IMG/VR virus record: IMGVR_UViG_3300042330_000238
Coordinates: 1 to 59,463 of that record
Reading direction: 5' to 3' (one strand)
DNA from: a virus
Length of the DNA stretch: 59,463 bases
Positions 31,506 to 40,304 of this stretch are shown in pieces. Below the pieces are notes generated by a model. The model worked only from the letters and a program-made list of their open reading frames with translations, did no database searches and was not told the origin of the DNA. The position numbers were made by a program, and so were the translations under genes. Position 1 is the stretch's first letter. Each line of letters begins with the position of its first letter.

Positions 31506-32120
31506 ATGAATTTAATTAAAAAATATTTTTGGCAAATATTAGTTGTAGGATTAGTTATTTTACTTTTCCTACAACGTAGTTGTCAATCAGACGATAAGAT
31601 AGATAATTCAGGAATAATAGTTACTCCTCCAAAAATAGGAGGTTTTGACTATTATAAACCTAAAGAATTAAAAGGAACTAAATATATTCATATAACCACT
31701 AAAGGAGATACTATTGAAATAGAAAATCAAGTAAATAAAGATTTAGAATCTAAATATTTAAATGCTTTATCTGAAAATGAAAAGCTAAAATTATATTTAC
31801 AAGCAATTCAAAAAAGAACATATGTCGATTCTTTAGAAGATAAACATATTAAGTTTAGTTATACTGCTTTAACAACAGGTACTTTAGATAGTATTAAATT
31901 TAATTATGAAGTTAAATCAGATACACTTAAAATTAAACAACCTGTGTTTAGGTTATTAGGTGGACCATCTTTAGAATTTAATTATCTTACAATGAAACCT
32001 TCTATAGGATTTAACTTAGGTTTTCAGAATAAAAAAGGTAATATACTAACAGGAGGTATTAATTCTTCACAAGAAATAACTATTGGTTATTATCATAATT
32101 TGTGGACAATTAAAAAATAA
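31506..32120 (+). CDS. Membrane-anchored envelope protein, possible spanin, 204 aa
   Basis: A 204-residue protein with an N-terminal signal anchor (residues about 8-22, FWQILVVGLVILLFL). A periplasmic region with a helical stretch follows (KDLESKYLNALSENEKLKLY, about 79-98), and the C-terminal 60 residues form beta strands typical of membrane-inserted hairpins, such as PSIGFNLGFQ and EITIGYYHNLW. Located just after the lysis/esterase genes. One end in the inner membrane and a beta end near the outer membrane would suit a one-piece spanin; this is inference. Confidence 0.58.
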   Translation: MNLIKKYFWQILVVGLVILLFLQRSCQSDDKIDNSGIIVTPPKIGGFDYYKPKELKGTKYIHITTKGDTIEIENQVNKDLESKYLNALSENEKLKLYLQAIQKRTYVDSLEDKHIKFSYTALTTGTLDSIKFNYEVKSDTLKIKQPVFRLLGGPSLEFNYLTMKPSIGFNLGFQNKKGNILTGGINSSQEITIGYYHNLWTIKK

Positions 32121-32152
32121 TTAAAAAAAGATATAAAATAATTGGTAAAAAA

Positions 32153-32184
32153 TTTGGATTTCTCAATTATTTGTATTATCTTTG
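32153..32184 (+). promoter_or_regulatory. Promoter of the exonuclease gene
   Basis: TTTG (32153-32156), 20 bases including TTCTCAA, then TATCTTTG (32177-32184). It overlaps the longest open frame's 5' end, which is why translation is taken to start at 32207. Confidence 0.87.
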
Positions 32185-32206
32185 TATTAATTATAAAACA
32201 TATAGT

Positions 32207-33133
32207 ATGAAGTTGGAAGAAATTAAGGAATTTTTAATAAATAAACCTGGTTATAAAAAAGAAGGTTCTAAACGATTAAGAGATCATTTAGTTAGAAAAG
32301 GATTTAATGTTACTACAAATCAATGTAAAATTGCATTAAGAGAAACTAGAAGCTTAGAAACTTTTGAAAAACAAAAATCACTAGGTAAAATTCTTATCTA
32401 TGATTTAGAAACATCACCTAATGTAGGATGGTTTTGGAGAGCAGGTTTTAAACAAAATATTAATACAAATCAAATATTAAAAGAACGTGCCATTATATGT
32501 GTATCATATAAATGGTTAGGTGAAGATACTGTTTACAATTTAACTTGGGATAAAAATCAATGTGATAAATTCTTAATTGAACAATTTGTAGAAGTATTAA
32601 ACGAAGCTGATTTAATTGTAGCACATAACGGAGATAATTTTGATATTAAATGGTTTAAAACTAGAGCGTTATATCACAGAATTCCAACATTACCTAATTA
32701 TAAACAATTTGATACTTTAAAAGTAGCTAAATCAAAACTTTATTTAAATTCAAATAGATTAGATTATATTTCTAAATTTTTAGGATTTGAAGGTAAAATA
32801 CAAACTACTCCTGATTTATGGGATAAAGTAGTAATGAAAAATGACAGAGAAGCATTAAAGGACATGTTAGATTATTGTGATGAAGATGTTAGACAATTAG
32901 AAAAAGTTTATAATGAATTACAATATTTAGATAATCCTAGAATTCATGCAGGTGTTTTAAATGGTCAAGTAAAACAAACATCTCCTATTACAGGTACTTT
33001 TAATATTGAACATTTTAAAACTATTACTACAAACTCAGGAACTATTAAACATATAATGATAGATCTCGATACTAATAGAGCTTTTGAAATGAGTGATACG
33101 AACTATAAGAAATTTTTAGAGATAAATAAATAA
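32207..33133 (+). CDS. DEDDy 3'-5' exonuclease
   Basis: Starting at ATG 32207, downstream of the promoter, the protein has 308 residues. The first 50 are basic and may bind DNA. The exonuclease core shows ExoI D66-x-E68 in IYDLETSP, ExoII H140-N141 to D146 in AHNGDNFD, and ExoIII Y223-x-x-x-D227 in YCDEDV, the DEDDy pattern of proofreading-type and RNase T-like enzymes. The polymerase part is absent, so it is a stand-alone nuclease. It has its own promoter and terminator inside the structural region, suggesting separate timing. It may act in replication, host DNA degradation or processing. Confidence 0.87.
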   Translation: MKLEEIKEFLINKPGYKKEGSKRLRDHLVRKGFNVTTNQCKIALRETRSLETFEKQKSLGKILIYDLETSPNVGWFWRAGFKQNINTNQILKERAIICVSYKWLGEDTVYNLTWDKNQCDKFLIEQFVEVLNEADLIVAHNGDNFDIKWFKTRALYHRIPTLPNYKQFDTLKVAKSKLYLNSNRLDYISKFLGFEGKIQTTPDLWDKVVMKNDREALKDMLDYCDEDVRQLEKVYNELQYLDNPRIHAGVLNGQVKQTSPITGTFNIEHFKTITTNSGTIKHIMIDLDTNRAFEMSDTNYKKFLEINK

Positions 33134-33140
33134 CAAACTC

Positions 33141-33168
33141 AAGCCTTCAAGAAATTGAGGGCTTTTTT
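33141..33168 (+). terminator. Rho-independent terminator after the exonuclease
   Basis: A 10-bp stem (33141-33150 with 33155-33164, one G-T pair) has a GAAA tetraloop and is followed by TTTTTT. It ends 11 bases before the next ATG. Confidence 0.9.
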
Positions 33169-33179
33169 AATATCCATAC

Positions 33180-33866
33180 ATGGCAACAATTAGAGAACTT
33201 GAATACGACGTTAGAGAAGCTTTACGTCAGTACACAGATGATAGTGAAATATCGTCAAAATATATTATGTATTTATGGGGAATTAAACGAAGTAAATATC
33301 TTCGTAATGATTTAAATAATTTACAAAAAACAATTGATACTTCAATACTTCAAACATTATGTTTAGAGTTAGAAGAAGTAAATGTTAATCAGTGTGGTTT
33401 AGATTTAGAATGTGAAACAATAATGCGTACTAAAAAAGCTATTCCTAAACCTTTAGAATTACATTTAAAAAGTGCACTAACAACAATTAAGCCTACTAAT
33501 AGAATAGAATTACCTTTTAATTTTGTAACAAAACAACGTGCAATATTTAGTAAATATTCTACATTTAATCAAGCAGTATATGTTTTTTTAGATGATGATA
33601 TGCACATTTATTTATTTAGTGAAAATGACGCTGTAAAATTAATTGAATGTATAACAGTTACAGGTATTTTTGAAAATCCTTTAGATTTAAAAAACTATTT
33701 TAATTGTTGTGGATGTGAACAACCTTCTACGTGTTTTAATGAAGATATTACTCAATATCCACTACAATCACATCACATAGATAGTATTCGTGAAGAAATT
33801 GTTAAAACATTGTTAGGTACATTACAAATACCTGAAGATAAAAATAATAACACAGATGATAATTAG
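33180..33866 (+). CDS. Putative tail ring/connector protein, 228 aa
   Basis: A 228-residue protein that begins MATIRELEYDVREALRQYTD, a helical start seen in connector proteins of crAss-like phages (a short helix bundle with YIMYLWGIKRSKYLRNDL). The C-terminal region contains FNCCGCEQPSTCFNED, a Cys cluster that may bind metal. It is the first of three overlapping genes before the muzzle-like protein, the place of the ring proteins in the known crAss001 virion. Assigned mainly by context. Confidence 0.6.
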   Translation: MATIRELEYDVREALRQYTDDSEISSKYIMYLWGIKRSKYLRNDLNNLQKTIDTSILQTLCLELEEVNVNQCGLDLECETIMRTKKAIPKPLELHLKSALTTIKPTNRIELPFNFVTKQRAIFSKYSTFNQAVYVFLDDDMHIYLFSENDAVKLIECITVTGIFENPLDLKNYFNCCGCEQPSTCFNEDITQYPLQSHHIDSIREEIVKTLLGTLQIPEDKNNNTDDN

Positions 33867-34368
33867 ACGTACAGAAGGTAAAATTAATGTTGATTATGGA
33901 TTAAGAGATTATTATAAATATTATAATAAAAACAATAAACAAGCTGTTGATTCTAAACTTTTTAATAAAATCATTAGTGAATTTAATAAAAATATTGTAG
34001 AATTAATAATTGAAAAGGATTTAGAGTTTACTCCTATAATGTTACAATTTACTTTTTGTGTAAGAAAAATAAAAAAAGTTCCTAAGATAGAAAATGGTAA
34101 ATTAGTTAATAATAATCCTATTGATTGGAAAACAACTAAAGAATTGTGGGAATCAGATAATGAAACTAAAGAAAAGAAGATTATTATTAAATATAGTAAT
34201 AATCACACATCTAAATATGTGTTTAGAATAAAAGCATTAAAAACTGGTTTTACATATAAAAACAAACAACTATATCGTTTTAAAGCTTGTAGATCATTTC
34301 AAAGAATGCTTGCTAAACGAATATTAGATCCAAATAAAGAAAATTTTAACGCTTTTAAATTATATTAA
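33856..34368 (+). CDS. Putative tail ring/connector protein, 170 aa
   Basis: A 170-residue basic protein. It starts MIIRRTEGKINVDYGLRDYY, with a helical first half (SKLFNKIISEFNKNIVELII), a beta hairpin segment, then a C-terminal basic helix (SFQRMLAKRILDP). It overlaps the previous gene by 11 bases and precedes the next by one base. Context suggests a connector ring or tail-completion protein; no sequence motif proves it. Confidence 0.55.
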   Translation: MIIRRTEGKINVDYGLRDYYKYYNKNNKQAVDSKLFNKIISEFNKNIVELIIEKDLEFTPIMLQFTFCVRKIKKVPKIENGKLVNNNPIDWKTTKELWESDNETKEKKIIIKYSNNHTSKYVFRIKALKTGFTYKNKQLYRFKACRSFQRMLAKRILDPNKENFNAFKLY

Positions 34369-34369
34369 A

Positions 34370-35077
34370 ATGATAAATGGATTACAAATAAGTTTAGGAA
34401 ATATCATATGGAAAGTTATGAGAAATCCTCTAGCTTTAGAATTAACATATGAACAAGCATCGGAATTTGCTTTAGAATTTATTAGATTAGTAGGAACTCC
34501 TCTAATATATATAGATGAAATTAAAAAACTAGAAATTAAAAATTATAAGACATCAATTCCTACAAACATTATAAATGTTAGAGGAATTCGTTATTTAGGA
34601 ACAGACGGTTGTCAAGATCCTATTGCTATGAGATATGCTACTGATTTATATCATGACTCTCAAGATAACAGTGATTATCCTACAGAATATACTTACACTT
34701 TACAAAATTGTGTAATAACCACTTCTCAAAAAGAAGGATTTATTGAAATTTCATATAAAGCATTGAGTGTTGATGAACATGGATATCCTTTAGTACCAGA
34801 TAATGAATCTTTTAAATATGGTTTAGAATATTTTATTTTACATAGATATGTAGAACCATTGTGGATGATGGGTAAAATACAAGATAAAGTTTTTCAATAT
34901 TTAAGTCAACAAAGAGATTGGTATTTAGGACAAGCAGATACTTCTACTAAAATACAAGGAATGGATCAATTAGAAAGTATGATGAATGGTTTAAATAGAA
35001 TAATTATTCAAGATCAATCATATGATACTTTTTATAAAAACTTTGGTCAAAAAGAATATACTAAAAAATATCATTAA
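34370..35077 (+). CDS. Putative tail ring/connector protein, 235 aa
   Basis: A 235-residue protein with helical N-terminus (LALELTYEQASEFALEFIRL), a beta-rich core (NVRGIRYLGTDG, then VITTSQKEGFIEISYKALSV) and a helical C-terminus ending FGQKEYTKKYH. This alpha-beta-alpha pattern, with a VPDNESFKYGLEYFILHRYV stretch, is what I recall of a conserved crAss-like structural protein placed just before the muzzle protein. Likely a ring protein joining portal and muzzle. Confidence 0.62.
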   Translation: MINGLQISLGNIIWKVMRNPLALELTYEQASEFALEFIRLVGTPLIYIDEIKKLEIKNYKTSIPTNIINVRGIRYLGTDGCQDPIAMRYATDLYHDSQDNSDYPTEYTYTLQNCVITTSQKEGFIEISYKALSVDEHGYPLVPDNESFKYGLEYFILHRYVEPLWMMGKIQDKVFQYLSQQRDWYLGQADTSTKIQGMDQLESMMNGLNRIIIQDQSYDTFYKNFGQKEYTKKYH

Positions 35078-35079
35078 TT

Positions 35080-38000
35080 ATGAATAAAACAGTTGTAATG
35101 ACTTATGATGGTATGAACCAAGATATAAGTCAATCTAAATTTTCAAATCAATTTTATTTTGAAGGTAAAAATATAAGAATATTGTCAACAGATTCTCAAA
35201 GTTCTAATTCTGTAACAAATGATAAAGGTAATAAGTTAGTTTTAACTGTACCTACACCTGTTATAAATTATACAACTAAAAGAATTACATATGGACAATT
35301 TGGTTCAAATGTTTTAAGTTATACTACAAATGATATTAATAATACGTATAATAGTACAGGACAACCTTCAACACAATTAATTATTGGTAATACAATAGGT
35401 AAAAAAAATATAATATTATTTACTACAGATAATAATGGATTTGACTGTATTTGGAAAGTAGATATTAAAACATATTCAATTACATTATTATATTTACGAA
35501 ATCTTAATTTTAACATTAATAATCCAATACAAGCTTTAATAAATTATGAAAATAATAATATTGAAAAAGTTTACTGGGTAGACGGTGTTAATCAAATGAG
35601 ATTTATAAATATTCATCATTCAATACTTAACGGTGACAATGATGAATTAATTGATATAGAATCAAGTTTAATTAATGTTGTAGGTAATTTTAAATTTAGT
35701 CAACCTCAAATTATTACTAAAGAACAAGGTGGTACGCACACTGCAGGGATGATTCAATACGCATATACATTATATCGTATAAACGGTGCTTCTACTAAAT
35801 TAAGTCCTTTAAGTGATTTAATATCTTTAGATAATGGTGAGCAAGGTGGTGGTAATATTAATGATAGTGTTTCATCTTATCCTGTAATTAAAATACCTTT
35901 TATTGATACAGATTACACTAATTTAAAATTATATTCAATTAAATATACTTCATATAATGAAATTCCTGAAGTTAGATTAATTTTAGATAAAAACATTCAA
36001 GGTCTTTCTGAATTAATTCATTATGACACAGGTTCTATAATCAATACTATTTCTTTAGATGAATTTACATTTTTAGGTAATAATGCAATATATATACCTA
36101 AACATATCAATACTAAATTCAATAGATTATTTTCTGCAAATTTTGAAGAAAAGAATTTTAATGTAGAATTAGATACTCGTGCATACAGTTTTGGACAAAA
36201 TCAAACATCTGTATATTTACATGAAGAACTTACTTATGATTCAATAGATGATTTAATTGAAGGTGATAATAATTTTTTAGTTAATTTATCTACTATTAAT
36301 AATGTACCTGAAAAACATAACTGTTTAAATAAAGATTTTGACACTTATAAATATCAATACAATAGTAATATTTTAGGTGGTACGGGAAGATATTTAAATT
36401 GGGGACTATTTAGATCTGAAGTAGGTGTAGGTACAGATAATATTACTAAAACACAATCTGAAGGTAAGTTTTTTAAAGATCGAGAAATTTATAGATTAGG
36501 AATACAATTCTATAATAGAAAAGCTCAAATTTCTTTACCTAAATGGATTACAGATTTTAAAACAAATGTATCAGGAGAACAAAGTAATTTAAATGGATTT
36601 TACGCAACATTAAAAATAAAATTTAATTCTGATTTTTTTACATGGTTAAATACAAGTTCTAACTTTTTAAATGATAATGGTATTTATGATGAAGATTTAA
36701 AACCTGTAGGATTTAAATTATTAAGAGCTGAAAGAACATTAAATGATAGAAGTATTATTTGTCAAGGTTTAGTTAATGGTTCATATGTTATAAAAAATAC
36801 TTCAGAAGATTCTTTTGGAAATTTTATTCCTGATACAGAACTTGACGAAAGAAGAAAATATAATTCACAACCAAAATTACCTTCATTAATGCGACCTTTT
36901 GATGGTTCAATTGCACCATTAAAAGGAATGTTTAATTATGCAAGAGTAGATGATAATGATAATAAACATCCTTCTACAACTGCATTTTGTTATAGAGTTC
37001 GTGATAGGGAAGCTGTTTTTCCATATGATTATATTGTTCCTCCACAATATACTACAATTTGTAATCCAACAGGACTTGTAGGACAAAGAGGTAATGGTGA
37101 AGCTGAAATATACAATGCTGTATCTTCAGCAGATAAAAGAAGTATGGTTTATCAGTTTAACCAATTAATGCAATTATACTCACCTGAAATAACATTTAAT
37201 CAAATACAAAAATTAGATAATACTGTTTTAACAACAGTTGCTTTAATTAAAAATGATTACAATGCTTTTTGGGGTAAAATGATTGATACTAATACAAGAA
37301 CAGTAGATACAGAAGGTAAAATATTTGGTGAAATTTCTCCTTATTCTTCTACATTTAATATTACTTCGGAAAATCCTGACAGCACACCAATTCAAGATCC
37401 ACCAAGTGAAACAGAATATCAGACATATGTAGATGGATTAGTTGCTGACCATAATACTACTTATGGTATTTATGCTTCAGAAGTTCCTTTATATATACCG
37501 ACATATGAAGAATACTCTGCAAGTTTATTACCAAGTATTGCAGATAATGAAGAAGGATTATTTCCTATTTCAGGAGACATAAAAGCATTTGCTTCTTGGG
37601 GATTAATTGGACCTCAAGGTGTTGGTAAAAGATATAGAGCAGCATCATATCAACCACAATATCAATTTTACAGAAGATATATAGGTGATATATTATATCA
37701 AAGTAATAATGTATTATATAATATATATGGAAATCCTTTAATAATAGAAACAGGTGCTAATAGAACTATTTATAATAGAGATTCTGATTTAGCTTTTTAT
37801 AATACATATAGTATTATGAATACTGATACAGGTGAAGAAAGTGATAATAGTCCTAATTGGAGAGTAAGTGAAATTAATTCTTGGGGTGCTAGATGTGGTT
37901 TAATTGTATTAGGAGATTCTTCTGAAGAAACAATTGAACGAAAAAATCTTCAAAATTTATTTTCTGAGTTAACAGGAGAAACTACTTTTGATCCACTAAA

Positions 38001-39510
38001 AGATATTTTACCAGATAATATAGGTAAATCAGGAATTATTTCAGAATTAATACTCAATAAATCTTCAATTTATTTAGGTTTATTATATGGTGGTAATGAT
38101 TACGAATCTCGTAAAAGAACTAATTATATTGAAATTGGTGAATATAGAAATTTAGTACCTAATATTTCTTTAGAATTAGAATATCATTGTAAAAATGGTG
38201 GAGATACATTTGTTAGTAATTTTAAATTTACTAAAATTGTAAAAACAAATACTGAAGTATATAGTTTAACAATACCTCAATTTACAGAAATTGTTGAAGT
38301 AAAATTAGAAAGTACTGTAGATAATAAAAATAGAAGTGATTATTCAATTGAAGATTGGGATAGTAGATTTCAACCTAAATATGAAGAATATCAAAATTAT
38401 AATAAAGTTTATTCACAAGAATCTAATTTCTTTGTAAGAAAAGATGTTGATTATAATTTTAAAGCTGTTTCAAAATTTGAAAACGGTATAATAAGTTCTT
38501 CAATAAAAGTACCAGGTGAAATAATTGATAGTTGGTTAACATATTTAACTAATGATGTAATGTATTTAGATGGTAAACATGGTTCTATAAATTGTTTACA
38601 TTCTTTTAAAGATGAAATATATTCATTACAAGATAGAGCTATTGCACAAATATCTATTAATCCTAGAGTACAAGTTCAAGGAAATGATGGAATTGCAATT
38701 CAATTAGGTACTGGACAAGTTTTAGATAGATATCAATATTTATCGACTATGACAGGAACATTAAATAAATGGTCTGTTGTAAATTCACCAAATGCATTTT
38801 ATTTTTATGATACATTAAATAAAACAATTAATGTTGTAAATAATGAATTATCTGATATAAAAGGAATGCATTCATATTTAATTAAAAATACAGATGTTAT
38901 TTTAGAATCAGATAATCCTTTAATTAAAGAAGGTGTTGTTAGTAATTATGATTATTTAAATAATGAAATTGTTTTTACATTTTTACAAAGTAATAAAAGT
39001 TTTACAATTGTATATAATGAGTTAAAACAAACATTTACTTCTTTTTATGATTATTTATCTAGTATGTATATTAGTTATGGAGATTTGTTTTTAGCATTAC
39101 ATCCTGATAATAATAAATTATATGAACAAGGACAAGGTGATTACAATGTATACTTTGACACATATTATCCAAGTAAAATTATATTTAATCTAAACCCTGA
39201 ACCATATTTTGATTGTGTGTTTGACAATATTAACTTTAAGTCAGAAGTATATATTAACAATGTAGATCAACCTGATTTAACACTTACAAAAATACAAGCA
39301 TACAATGATTATCAAGATTCTACATTAACACCTTTGGTTAATAGTAGAAACGGTAATTTAAGACGACGTTTTAGAGATTGGAATGCTGAGATACCAAGAC
39401 AAGGTAGAAATCGCATTAGAGGTCCTTGGATTAAGTTGTTATTACAATTTGATAACAGTCAAAATAAAAAATTAATATTGCACGATTTATTAGTACAATA
39501 TACAGTTTAA
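35080..39510 (+). CDS. Muzzle-like giant tail protein, 1476 aa
   Basis: A 1476-residue structural protein. It starts MNKTVVMTYDGMNQDISQSK with FYFEGKNIRIL nearby, an opening characteristic of the crAss-like 'muzzle' (crAss001 gp44-type) protein that forms the tail's distal channel. The body is rich in beta strands, Asn and Tyr, and has VQVQGNDGIAIQLGTGQVL near 1200-1220, a pattern seen at the end of beta-propeller-like domains. The last 60 residues include RRRFRDWNAEIPRQGRNRIR. It ends with a strong terminator. The family call rests on size, position and N-terminal pattern. Confidence 0.75.
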   Translation: MNKTVVMTYDGMNQDISQSKFSNQFYFEGKNIRILSTDSQSSNSVTNDKGNKLVLTVPTPVINYTTKRITYGQFGSNVLSYTTNDINNTYNSTGQPSTQLIIGNTIGKKNIILFTTDNNGFDCIWKVDIKTYSITLLYLRNLNFNINNPIQALINYENNNIEKVYWVDGVNQMRFINIHHSILNGDNDELIDIESSLINVVGNFKFSQPQIITKEQGGTHTAGMIQYAYTLYRINGASTKLSPLSDLISLDNGEQGGGNINDSVSSYPVIKIPFIDTDYTNLKLYSIKYTSYNEIPEVRLILDKNIQGLSELIHYDTGSIINTISLDEFTFLGNNAIYIPKHINTKFNRLFSANFEEKNFNVELDTRAYSFGQNQTSVYLHEELTYDSIDDLIEGDNNFLVNLSTINNVPEKHNCLNKDFDTYKYQYNSNILGGTGRYLNWGLFRSEVGVGTDNITKTQSEGKFFKDREIYRLGIQFYNRKAQISLPKWITDFKTNVSGEQSNLNGFYATLKIKFNSDFFTWLNTSSNFLNDNGIYDEDLKPVGFKLLRAERTLNDRSIICQGLVNGSYVIKNTSEDSFGNFIPDTELDERRKYNSQPKLPSLMRPFDGSIAPLKGMFNYARVDDNDNKHPSTTAFCYRVRDREAVFPYDYIVPPQYTTICNPTGLVGQRGNGEAEIYNAVSSADKRSMVYQFNQLMQLYSPEITFNQIQKLDNTVLTTVALIKNDYNAFWGKMIDTNTRTVDTEGKIFGEISPYSSTFNITSENPDSTPIQDPPSETEYQTYVDGLVADHNTTYGIYASEVPLYIPTYEEYSASLLPSIADNEEGLFPISGDIKAFASWGLIGPQGVGKRYRAASYQPQYQFYRRYIGDILYQSNNVLYNIYGNPLIIETGANRTIYNRDSDLAFYNTYSIMNTDTGEESDNSPNWRVSEINSWGARCGLIVLGDSSEETIERKNLQNLFSELTGETTFDPLKDILPDNIGKSGIISELILNKSSIYLGLLYGGNDYESRKRTNYIEIGEYRNLVPNISLELEYHCKNGGDTFVSNFKFTKIVKTNTEVYSLTIPQFTEIVEVKLESTVDNKNRSDYSIEDWDSRFQPKYEEYQNYNKVYSQESNFFVRKDVDYNFKAVSKFENGIISSSIKVPGEIIDSWLTYLTNDVMYLDGKHGSINCLHSFKDEIYSLQDRAIAQISINPRVQVQGNDGIAIQLGTGQVLDRYQYLSTMTGTLNKWSVVNSPNAFYFYDTLNKTINVVNNELSDIKGMHSYLIKNTDVILESDNPLIKEGVVSNYDYLNNEIVFTFLQSNKSFTIVYNELKQTFTSFYDYLSSMYISYGDLFLALHPDNNKLYEQGQGDYNVYFDTYYPSKIIFNLNPEPYFDCVFDNINFKSEVYINNVDQPDLTLTKIQAYNDYQDSTLTPLVNSRNGNLRRRFRDWNAEIPRQGRNRIRGPWIKLLLQFDNSQNKKLILHDLLVQYTV

Positions 39511-39518
39511 AAATAATT

Positions 39519-39565
39519 AAGTATAGGTCATATTTTTGTAAAGTATGGTCTATACTTTTTTTTTA
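39519..39565 (+). terminator. Rho-independent terminator after the muzzle gene
   Basis: A 14-bp stem (39519-39532 with 39544-39557, including G-T pairs) has an 11-base loop and is followed by a run of T. It closes the tail-structure unit before the giant-gene promoter. Confidence 0.87.
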
Positions 39566-39586
39566 TATAAAATATATATAAAAATA

Positions 39587-39618
39587 TTTGGAATTTTAAT
39601 AAAAAAAGGTTATCTTTG
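39587..39618 (+). promoter_or_regulatory. Promoter of the giant virion-gene operon
   Basis: TTTG (39587-39590), 20 bases, TATCTTTG (39611-39618). The first gene after it is the GIY-YIG endonuclease at 39648, and the large virion genes follow without a terminator. Confidence 0.87.
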
Positions 39619-39647
39619 CATTTTTAATGCAAAACTAAATAATTTAT

Positions 39648-40304
39648 ATGATAGGAATTTATAAAATTACAAGTCCAAGTGGAAAGATTTATATAGGACA
39701 AAGTAAAAATATTGAAAAAAGATTTAAAGCATATTATAGAAAATTAGGTAAAAATCAACCTAGATTATATAGATCTTTTAAAAAGTATGGAATAAAACAA
39801 CATAATTTTGAAATACAAGAAAAATGTTCATTTAAACAACTTAATGAAAAAGAACGTTATTGGCAAGAGTATTATAATGTAATTAATGAAAATGGATTAA
39901 ATTGTGTTTATACTGAAATAGACAATAAACCAAGAATTATAAGTAGTGAAACTCTTAAAAAATTAAAAGAAAATTCTAGTAGATATTGGCTAGGTAAAAA
40001 ATTTACAAAAGAACATTGTGAAAACATGAGCATTTCTAGATTAGGTAAACCTGGAAAACCTTGTAGTGATAAAAATAAAAAACAACTTAGTGAACAAAGA
40101 AAAGGTGAAAATAATCCTATGTATGGTAAAAAAGGGATTCTAAATAAATGTTCAAAAAAAGTAATAAATACAGAAACAAATGAAATATATAACTCATTAA
40201 ATGAATGCTGTATAATTAACAACTTAAATCCAAAATACATGTCTAGGTATTTAAATGGTACTAGAAACAATAAAACAATTTTTAAATATTTAATAAATGA
40301 ATAA
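39648..40304 (+). CDS. GIY-YIG homing endonuclease
   Basis: A 218-residue selfish endonuclease with a textbook core: GIYKITSPSGKIYIG (3-17), R25 in the KRF motif, and a catalytic Glu in the NEKERYWQEYYN segment. After the core come NUMOD3-like basic helices (WLGKKFTKEHCENMSISRLG) and a C-terminal NUMOD1-like DNA-binding module (VINTETNEIYNSLNECC). It sits between promoter 39587 and the cargo-type gene, which overlaps its stop. No intron is apparent around it, so it is free-standing. Confidence 0.9.
   Translation: MIGIYKITSPSGKIYIGQSKNIEKRFKAYYRKLGKNQPRLYRSFKKYGIKQHNFEIQEKCSFKQLNEKERYWQEYYNVINENGLNCVYTEIDNKPRIISSETLKKLKENSSRYWLGKKFTKEHCENMSISRLGKPGKPCSDKNKKQLSEQRKGENNPMYGKKGILNKCSKKVINTETNEIYNSLNECCIINNLNPKYMSRYLNGTRNNKTIFKYLINE

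Noticed and set aside
32171-32206. Longer exonuclease frame starting at a TTG at 32171
   Set aside because: This segment contains the -7 box of the gene's promoter (32177-32184), so it cannot be in the mRNA; ATG 32207 is used instead.
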